This document shows positions 55,601-64,000 of a stretch of 64,000 bases of DNA, piece by piece (the first letter of the stretch is position 1; each line of letters starts with the position of its first letter). Made by a program: the position numbers and the translations under genes. The notes beneath the pieces were generated by a model, which made no database searches, was not told the DNA's origin, and worked only from the letters and a program-made list of their open reading frames with translations. Origin of the DNA: Hevea brasiliensis (Eukaryota > Streptophyta > Magnoliopsida > Malpighiales > Euphorbiaceae); the NCBI RefSeq assembly GCF_030052815.1, contig NC_079510.1, positions 49,070,725 through 49,134,724 of the forward strand, given 5' to 3'.

Positions 55601-58328
55601 TCTTATTCCCATTTTACAATTATGGTTATCATAATTTGAGATTCCTCATACCTTTGATTTTCTTGAACGTATAGCAGCATTTTCCTCCTCAGAAAACCTC
55701 TCATCAGCTAACTGTGTCAACAATTTCTGTACTTCAGGAGGCTCAACATTTGATTTCTGTAATTGCTTTATGTGAATTACATCTTTACCACCCATATCTA
55801 CTCCAACAACAATGTGGGTACCATATTTCTCAATGAATCTGAAAAACCACAATATTGAACATTGATGTGAATTGATCTCAGTGGCAAAGCAGTTTATGAC
55901 TAGCTTCTGCTGAAATTTATTTAAAAGCATAATAACTTTTCATAAATTTTGAGGGGGAAAGGGCGGTGGAAGAGATTGAGATGAAGCAGCCAATTCAGGT
56001 TCCAATTTAATAAAAGAAGATTTTGCTTTGTCTGCTTTCATTAACATACTCAGATCATTAAGAAGAGGACATCATATATTCAAACACATTAAGGCCATAG
56101 AAAATTACACATTATTTTCTTATATCAGATATATTCATGCGTCTGATTTTTTAGTCTTATTGGCCTATCACCTATGATTGAGGAATATTGATTACTTCAA
56201 GAGCTAAGGACTTCTATAATATTTTCACACTATAATATTAACTTCCACAGGTCCACACATCCTTCATTAGATTTTCATGTGAAACATTTGGGCTAGAATT
56301 TAAGAAAGGCCATCTAACAAAACTAACTTTAACTTGATCCCTAAGTTGTATTTTAACATCTGATAACTTAAGGATTGTTGGTTGTATGAAATGTTGACGC
56401 GTGTTCAAGAGATTTAGGGTAAGTGTGATCGAATGGGTATTTTGCGTTAATAAGACTACTTTGCCACTGCATGATTTTACAATATCCTCTTTTGGGAACA
56501 CCATGTTGGAACATCATAAGAGCTAAGTAAAAATCTGGTCTTCCAGCTGGGGTTGGACCCCTATTTATAGGATTAGCATACCAATGTTAGTGGGGCATGT
56601 GCAATCTCCCTAGTGGGCTGTCCCAATCATCGACATCTTTTCCAGGTCTAATCAGATTGTCTTTAAGATAATGATAGCTCTGACAAGTGTGAGCCGATTG
56701 TTCCGGCTCCCAACCGATCATAGTGTCATAAAATATGCTCATCTAGTGGATTTGTTTAGGACGAGTGGCTATATCGACCTACTTACTGGGAAATTCCAGG
56801 GCTTATACCAGTCAGAATGATACACAATTCAAATCCAGATGCTTTGTTTTGCCCTTGAATCATATTCCTTATGCCTAATATTGGACGCTTAGTCAATCTC
56901 TTAGTTTCATCAGGATACTGTTTATTGCGCTGGCTTGTTGCTCTATTATTCCAAGTACTTTGTCTCGGGTCTTTACTACGACTAGTTTATCCCATGGAAG
57001 AAAGGCAGTGCAAGTATCATTTCTTAAGGAATAAATCTGACAGCTTCTTTGCTCTTTGTTACACAAATTGTTCGAGCTTTATTATCTCTAGGGCAGATCA
57101 ACGGACTACTTTAAAATTCGGGACTGAAGACGAGCTTAGTCCTAGGATAACTGTGTTTCAGATCAGGTTTAAGAGTGGGACTAAGCAAAGGAAATCTGAC
57201 CCCTTTTATAGCTTACTTGTGTGACACGACATTGACCAATAGTATCTAGCACAAATGATGTTCTTATATGGGCACAAAGGCTTTTAGGATATGGTTTAGT
57301 TATTTAAATTGTATATATTTCCGACTGTCATGCATAGTACACGTGTCATTCATTTGGTTCAGGTATGTAAACTTAACTCCAGACACACTAGGGTGTAGGC
57401 CATTTGGAACTTTTTGAAGAATTAAATGTACAACTCATTTGTATTTTGCTTGAATGCTTGTTATTCAAATTATATAAGCAAAATTATATGTAAACTTATC
57501 AGCTTTGAGCTTTAACGAACTTACTCAGCAAGAGCAGCAGCATCCCATGAAGTAGGCACTTCTTGTTTCAGCTGCTCGGACAATGTTAAATGAGATCTTT
57601 CCAACTCAATGTTATACAGCGTTATGAACCAACCATCATAAGCCAGACTTTTCACAGAAGCAGCATCCTTCTGCCAGCAACCCCTGAAGTCGAACATGGC
57701 ATTGAATAGTCCTGAGGGAATTTTACCTGACAAAGAAAGATCCTGATTCAACTTTTCCGACATCTGCAACAAATTGCATATAGAGCAAGTAAGAGGAAAA
57801 CAACAAATTACAAAAAGGATCACCCTAATCATTAAATCCCAATAGTAGCAAAAGAAAAGCCATGTTGAGAAAATTAAACAAATGGCAAATGGGTTGTCCT
57901 AATCTCAGAAATATTTACAAAAAATCACAATCAGCTCAATCACTGTTATTAAGTATTGAGTTGACTTCACCACACACCAAATACTTCAAAAAAAAAAAAA
58001 AGGAAAAGAAACGGCTGCAACTGTTTGATCCCAATTTAGCACTTAAAAAAATCACATCTTTTACCTGATTAAAGGAGAGAACATCGGAGCGGAACCTAGT
58101 ACGCTCCCCCTTATCACACTTGATTGCAGTGGAAACATGTGTAACAACAACCCCACCAGGAACGACAAGGTTTCGGGTGAGATTCGGGTCAAGCTCAATC
58201 AATCTCGACCCGGATGGACCCGGTTTGCAAGCAGACAATCTAACATCATTGGTCAAATCGTAGCCAAACCCAATAACGGAAACGGCCTTCTCGGCGGCAG
58301 ATTGAGGGTCGAGGCGATGAAAGGCCAT
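52610..58328 (-). CDS. NSL1: MACPF-domain protein, NSL1-like, seven exons
   Basis: Exons 58328-58065, 57763-57525, 55838-55652, 54765-54682, 54572-54389, 53860-53694 and 53305-52610. All introns are GT-AG and the frame is kept, giving 606 residues, close to Arabidopsis NSL1. The ATG at 58328 (MAFHRLDPQSAAEKAVSVIG) is chosen; further upstream only a GTG is in frame. The N-terminus has IGFGYDLTNDVRLSACK. The MACPF signature YGTHIVVGVDMGG is at 173-185. NVISMSFVPITSLLSG and the C-terminal half (RPVTGMRLYLEGK, then PGYWVVTGAKL) are typical of the plant CAD1/NSL1 group. In Arabidopsis, loss of NSL1 gives spontaneous cell death and high salicylic acid, so it restrains immune-type cell death. Pore formation is not shown for the plant members. 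The 187-residue plus-strand frame over the last exon is a shadow. Confidence 0.95.
56515..57235 (-). mobile_element. Probable LTR-retrotransposon remnant in intron 2 of the NSL1-like gene
   Basis: On the minus strand this stretch has a promoter-like CCTATAAATAGGGGTCCAAC (about 56560-56579), several ATCGG/CCGG-rich motifs, and a possible LTR-like start TGTCGTGTCACAC at 57231. Composition differs from the rest of the intron. No target duplication or second LTR was found, so solo LTR is only the most likely reading and the edges are approximate. Confidence 0.35.
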
Positions 58329-58646
58329 CGAGAGCGAGAATGAGTGGGCGGCGATGGAGAGCAGCACCCAGAGTTATTAAGTATTGAAGGGTTGTTTAAG
58401 GTTGTAGTTAGCGGTGGAATTGTCAACGAATGGAAGAGAAGACCCATTGAAGTGGTCTTCGGTTTAAAAGAGAGGGAAGCTGTGAAGGGGGCGATTAAAG
58501 CTGGCTTTTGGAATTTTTTTTTTATTAAAAAAAAAAATCTAAGAGCAGAAAGTGACATTTTCAGGCGTCCGCTTTCAAATTTTGACTTGTATTGGGTTTT
58601 AAATGGGGACGCTAGAACCAAAAATGGCGGCTGCTTTCCAGTCTTC

Positions 58647-58656
58647 GCCACGTGGC
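58647..58656. promoter_or_regulatory. Palindromic G-box upstream of the NSL1-like gene
   Basis: GCCACGTGGC, a perfect palindrome containing CACGTG, 319 bp upstream of the NSL1-like ATG. G-boxes bind bZIP and bHLH factors and are common in stress- and light-responsive promoters. Usage is inferred. Confidence 0.55.
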
Positions 58657-58713
58657 AGCATGTTAGAGAGTTTAGTCAAAGTGCTGAGCTATTCTTCTTC
58701 CCCTTGTCGCCGG

Positions 58714-58720
58714 TATAAAG
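58714..58720 (+). promoter_or_regulatory. Possible plus-strand TATA box opposite the NSL1-like gene
   Basis: TATAAAG followed about 94 bp later by an ATG (58814) that opens only about 30 codons. Could drive a divergent non-coding transcript or be the relic of a lost gene. Confidence 0.3.
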
Positions 58721-61700
58721 GCGTTTGCCCGAAGGAGTGAGTGAAACAGACGCTCGGAAATTTTCTTTTTCCTTCTTCCATTTACGCCGTTTGATCTAAG
58801 GTCTGGCTAAACGATGTCGGTTTTGTTACTTTGCTTTCTCCTTCCCCTTTTGAGGAGAGACGTTTACATTTTGACCAAATGCAACTGTATGTACTCACGA
58901 GGATGATAATTTATACTGTTAAATTCGGAGCGATTGACGGCTGAAACTCACGACGTAGCCTGAGTTTTGATGTTATGTTAAAATATAATATTAAAAAGAA
59001 ATTTATTAAAAAAAAAAAAAAAACAATTCTGTAGTTTTATGGATTTATCAAGTAAAGTCTCAACAACTTACCATCAGTTAATAAATATAGAAAATCAACT
59101 TGCCCGCCGGCGCAATAAATTATAATTTAATTTTTAAAATTTAATAAAATTTATAAATTAATATTTGTATATTAGTAACTGCTTATATATATCCGAAAAC
59201 AAATGAATCAAGATTTTTTTATATATTTTTTAAGTTAAGTAATTTTATGATAATAAAATAGAAAGTATAATGAAAGTGTAACAAATTTTAAAATTAGATG
59301 AATGATTTGAAAAAATTAGCCTTTTTTATTTGGAATTTTCAACTTGACTTGTTTGAACTATGATCAATTTCAAATTGGAACTAAATTAAAATTAAATCAA
59401 TTCAAATTAAAGTTGGTCTGTTTGATTTTGAGTTAAATAATATTTAAAAAAAAATAATTAAAATCAAAATCAAACTAATATCAAGTGTAACTGTTAAGAG
59501 TCAATTCTAATCCTCTAAAATTTTAAACCATAACCATCATAAGTCCAAGAATAAACCAAAAAATGGATCTTTGGCCACCTTTACAATCACATGCAATTTA
59601 AATGTATACATAATCATTGAAATTATATTGAAAATATTTTTATTATAAATCACACTTCTTCTGCTCTTGTTTTAAAAAATATTGAATCAAACTGGGAAAA
59701 TAATAATAATAATAATAATAATAAATAAGAATCCACTTGTGTAATGGTTGTCAACTCATAATTGAATCCGTCGTATTGAAATTAAGGGAACAAGATGCAA
59801 TTAATATAAATGAATTTCGTAAAATTTTATAAAATTTATTTATTAATCTAAAATTATAATATTTAATTTAATTAATTTCATATAATTTTTTATAATTAAA
59901 TCAAATTTAATTAAAATTAAAATTTATAAATGAATCTTAAACTTAAATCACATAATTTTTTAGAACTAAATTTAATTTGGCCTGGCCTGTCGCCATTCTC
60001 TGCTCCCGCACACTCCATACTCTCGCCGGACAAAATCGCTATCCTCTTTCACTCCATCATATGAAGTGATTTGTATTTTAGTTTTGAGAAAGGAACCTCG
60101 TGTTATTTCCTAGCCCATGATATAATGCATTTTATATAGCCCAATTGCAAATTTCACGAATGGCCCATCTTGTTGTGTGGGCCTGGCCCATTTCTTTCCT
60201 CTTCACTGCCTGAGTTGATAGCTAGGAGATGGGCTTGACTTCGCACCACACAAGGCAAACCCACCCACCAGATTGCAATATTGCGACTCATGAGATAACC
60301 AGTCACCTCAAACCCACATAATTCCATTTTTATGGTTGGAAGTAAGATAACCCTAAACCTATGGACTATTTTCAAGTGCAATAATTATTATTTTATAATT
60401 TTTAATAATATTTAATTTATAATTACTTTTCATTGAAAATAAATCATATTTATTATTTTTTATAAATAAAAATTATTATGAATGTTTTTATTAATATTTT
60501 ACGAAATTAACAATGTGAAATATATATTTTATATTTTTTTAATTAATTAAGTCATAATGGATAATTAACTAAATATTTTCAATTTTAATTTGTTAAATTC
60601 TCTTATAATTTCAATTACTATTTTAAAATTAATTAAAATTTTAATTTAATTTAATTCAGTTAATTAATGCACGCCCTTACTTGTCCTTGCACACCTTAGG
60701 CCAAATGAGTATTTTGAACTTTGGATTTTTATATGGAAATTTTTTCAGAGAAAAAAAAAAAAAAAAACAGTTTTGTTTAGTATTTTTATTTTGTTATTTA
60801 CCGTGGGCACTGTTTGGGATTAATTTTTGGAGAATCTCAAACTAATCAATCTCTCTAAAGGTGTTGATGGCTCCATTAGAATTAGAAATCTGGCTCCAAC
60901 TAATTCTTGCATTTTTTTACTTAGGATTTTCATTATCATTGAAAAAGTGAGAGCAGGTAGGTGTTAGCATCGCCATTGACAAATTCAACGACTGTTTTAT
61001 GTGAATTTCACGTTTATTAAATTAAGAATTTCACATATTAAATTTACGTATCCCCAGTTGCTTCTACGGCATATTGATTCCATTTGACATTGATTTTTAA
61101 AGTATAATATATGTATATTATTTTAAAATATTAACAAAATAATTTAAAATTTTCTTTGTAAGTTAAGCAGCCAGCTCTGAAATTCTTAGTTAATGCAGTT
61201 TCATGTATGTAACGAAGAAAACAAGTGAAGTCAGACATGGCATTTTCTTGAAAACGAAAGTAACCGAACAAGACGCGGTTCAATTCAGTAAGCCACACTT
61301 TAAACATGACCAAAAGAGGCGTAAAAAGAAAAAGAAAGAATGACTTTTAGCAAGATTAATTCCATGAAAATGATTCAATGTTAGTGTCATTAGCGACAAC
61401 ATACTATTTTAAATGTACGTATAAAGGAGTTCCAGTTTGAACAACTTCTCTTTACACATGGAAAAAAAATAGTTGGAATGAATGTGAATTGATATGCTTC
61501 TCAGAGAGTGCAGACCGTCGTATGGAAGGGATCTGAAAATTCTAATCCTGATAGCTTATTTGAAAATCAATATTTAATGCAGGTTTTAATGATTGTTTAG
61601 TGGAGAATATTCCTGGAAATACAGTGCACTACTCTCTGTTTCGTCGTCACTAAAAAGTCAAGGGCATGCAAGGTGCCAAAAAAAAAAAAAAAGAAGGACA

Positions 61701-63499
61701 ATTTCAAAACGTTCAATTTCGCGTCCTTTCGCTGAGTAGGGCCATGGCCTGCTGCTCTTGTTTTGAGCTTTTCCACGCAAGTCAGATAATAATTTCTTTT
61801 CTTTCTTGCACAACTCTTCTCATCCATAGAGTTCAAACTCATCACCTAACCTGATTAGCACGTTTGATAAGTTTCGATTTTATTAAAATATAATTTAAAA
61901 TTATTTATTCTAAATATATTATATTATTATTTAATAATATCCAATTCATCAATATTCTTAGCTAGGAAGTGAACAATGAACATCGATGAGGCTAATTTTT
62001 GAAATAATTTCTTATTATAAAATTATACACCAACCATATATGAAAAAAAAAATTAAATAAAATAAAATCAACTTGTTTGAATGTTTTTAGAATTTAGGGT
62101 ATTTGATTTCACATAGAGTATGAAACAAGTCTCCACACAAACTCAAATGGTCAACAAGCTACAGCATACATATATGCATGCAAAATGCATATATTTTTCT
62201 GCCTCTACTACTGGCCAAGACTAACAGCCGATCCTTAATTTCATACCATACGCGCTTTCGCATCTTCCTCGTATCTCCATTTTTTTTTTTTCTCTACGCG
62301 TTTTTTTTTTTTTTTTTTTGTAAATAAGATTAAAAGAGGTTTTCAATTGGATAATCGCTCTTTATAATTTAAATATAAATTGAAATTTAATTTCTTTATT
62401 AATTTAATTTCAATTAAAAATTAAATTTTATACCATTTTAAAAACAATTCTTACATTTGATTGTTGTAGTACCGTTTCCTAATGGCCATTTTTTAGATCT
62501 TTCCAAGTCAATGAAGTCAACAAGGACGCGTGGACATTTGGTAGGCTATCTTTATGTCAAGCTTCCGACAATATTAGGTGTATCTTCGGCGGTTGTCCTT
62601 CTGGGAAGCATGGCAATTTTTTTTTTTTTTTTTTAATTTTCCCTCCAGTATAACGATTTATTTTTTATTTTTTATTTTTAAATAAAAACACACAATTCAA
62701 GCAAACAAATACACTCTTAATAAAATAATAATAATTTTATTTAAACTTATTAATTTTTATAAACTTACACACTCATTTATAATTGATATAAAATTTTAAA
62801 AAATTAATTAACTATTCGATAAATTTGTGCTGAGTATTTTTTATTTATTAATATTATTTTTTTAAGTAATAATTGTTAAGCATTACATGTAGAATTGAAA
62901 TTAATCCCAAGCTTTTTGACTTTCGTTTTTGATATATATCACAACATTTTAATTGTTTTTGTAGAATAAGGCGTGGTTAACGTGAAAATGTAGAGAAGTC
63001 AAATTTAAAACCTGATTTTATTCCACAAAATAGGGGACATAGATTTGGGAAATTTTCTTCATAGGCTATCATTTGTGGTCACAAAAAAAAAATTAATGTG
63101 CCCTTAATACTATTTCTAGAGATATCTAACTTCACCCACTTACTAACTTCTTTTTGTTCCTATTAATTCCAAGATGAAGCCTTCAAAATTGAAAGTCTTT
63201 GTTAGCTAATACCCAATTAAAGCATGACCTAGAGCCAAATTAGGCTTTAGTAATTAGTAAATAGTAAATGCTTCTATTTTAGAGTATTTATAATATAAGA
63301 TTATGTTTGGTAGAGTGTAATATAAAATAATATAATTAACTATATAATGTAATTAAAATTATAATGTAATATAATTATTATTATTATATTACTAAGAAAA
63401 AAATATAATAATAATAATTATTATTATAATCCTCTATTTAGCTGTAAAATAAAAATATAAGTAGATAATTTTTATTTTCATATTTAATTTATTTATAAC

Positions 63500-63690
63500 G
63501 TTAATGATAATTGATAATGATTGTAGCGATTGATAGCCGAATGATAATAGTAGTTAAATGATAGTAGTGGCAGCAACAACAATAATTAAATGGTGGTAGC
63601 GGCGGTAAAGCGAAGTTATGATATTGGTGATAAAAGGATGGTGATAATGATAATTGTGATAGTAGTTGTGATAGTGGTAATAAAGTGAGA
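63500..63690. repeat. Imperfect GAT/GTR-rich low-complexity stretch
   Basis: Interspersed GATAATGAT, TAGTAGTT, GGTGGTAGCGGCGG and GTGATAGTAG motifs form a purine-rich imperfect trinucleotide repeat in otherwise AT-rich DNA. Confidence 0.6.
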
Positions 63691-63787
63691 GTAAATAAAA
63701 AAAATTAAAAAAAGTTTTATATGTAATAATCACTACATTATTTTAAATATAATTAATTACGTTACGTAATTATTATTTTATTATGTC

Positions 63788-63890
63788 AATTTTTTTTTAT
63801 ATTATTAAATAACATAATTAAATATCTAATATAATTATTATGCTTTTTTTTTATATTATTAAATAACATAATCAAATATTTAATACAATC
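63788..63890. repeat. Tandem pair of ~54-bp units
   Basis: TTTTATATTATTAAATAACA plus following bases occurs twice in a row with a few differences, within an AT-rich MITE-like context (63290-63905). Confidence 0.65.
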
Positions 63891-64000
63891 GCGACGCTAT
63901 CAAATATGAACTAAATGAGTTTCATAACTCTTGTATTTAACACATTGGACCTAATATTTAAGCTTTATAATTTTAATTAGAAAATTAAATTAAAATAAAT

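Larger units (their letters stand above)
58721..64000. other. AT-rich terminal region without a recognised gene
   Basis: Contains an (AAT)n tract at about 59701-59724, a balanced stretch at 59980-60360 with no sustained gene-like frame, T-runs at 62280-62320 and 62619-62634, a GRT-trinucleotide-like stretch at 63500-63690 and a ~54-bp tandem pair at 63788-63890. Open frames at 60154-60381, 61131-61313 and 61597-61854 lack any recognisable feature. Confidence 0.5.

Noticed and set aside
60154..60381. 75-codon minus-strand ORF as a gene
   Set aside because: Balanced composition, but no recognised motif, splice partners or promoter.

Overview
The window is nuclear DNA of a flowering plant, most likely a woody eudicot. 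The evidence is GT-AG introns in AT-rich DNA, a chromovirus-type Ty3/gypsy retrotransposon, MITE-like repeats, and plant-only gene families (E6, NFD6, Di19, a DYW-class PPR protein, and an NSL1-type MACPF protein). The exact species cannot be read from the sequence.

Layout. 1-742 is the decayed tail of a transposon-like coding region, followed by non-coding DNA rich in the hexamer GATCGG. 743-5493 is a tandem array of about eleven ~427-bp units. 6219-6983 is an intact E6-like secreted protein gene. 7260-11560 is AT-rich DNA with a hairpin-containing MITE-like element (8170-8985). 11566-25797 is one large minus-strand Tekay/Del-type chromovirus flanked by the target duplication GGAAT. Its right LTR is split by a later solo LTR with its own AATTG duplication. 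Between its 5' LTR and gag lies an unusual partial LTR plus second primer-binding site, with a short inverted LTR piece at the join. 26184-26390 is a broken tau-class glutathione S-transferase start.

From 27.9 kb onward the window is gene-rich. It holds a 143-aa plant-specific protein (three exons), an NFD6-like organellar protein with two alternative last exons, a minus-strand At4g28440-like OB-fold protein, a Di19 zinc-finger gene containing an apparent U12-type AT-AC intron, a candidate 44-aa membrane microprotein gene, an intronless 953-aa DYW PPR gene, and a seven-exon NSL1-like MACPF gene on the minus strand. 58.8-64 kb is AT-rich and shows no convincing gene.

The genes are unrelated neighbours, as expected in a plant nuclear genome, and there is no operon-like logic. 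Several encode stress or organelle functions: Di19 (drought signalling), NSL1 (restraint of cell death), and NFD6 and the PPR protein (organelles). No wholly new system is evident. The most interesting signals are the AT-AC intron, the rearranged retrotransposon 5' end, two very short poly(A)-type insertions with target duplications (one overlapping a stop codon), the alternative NFD6 ends, the microprotein gene, and the homogenised tandem array.
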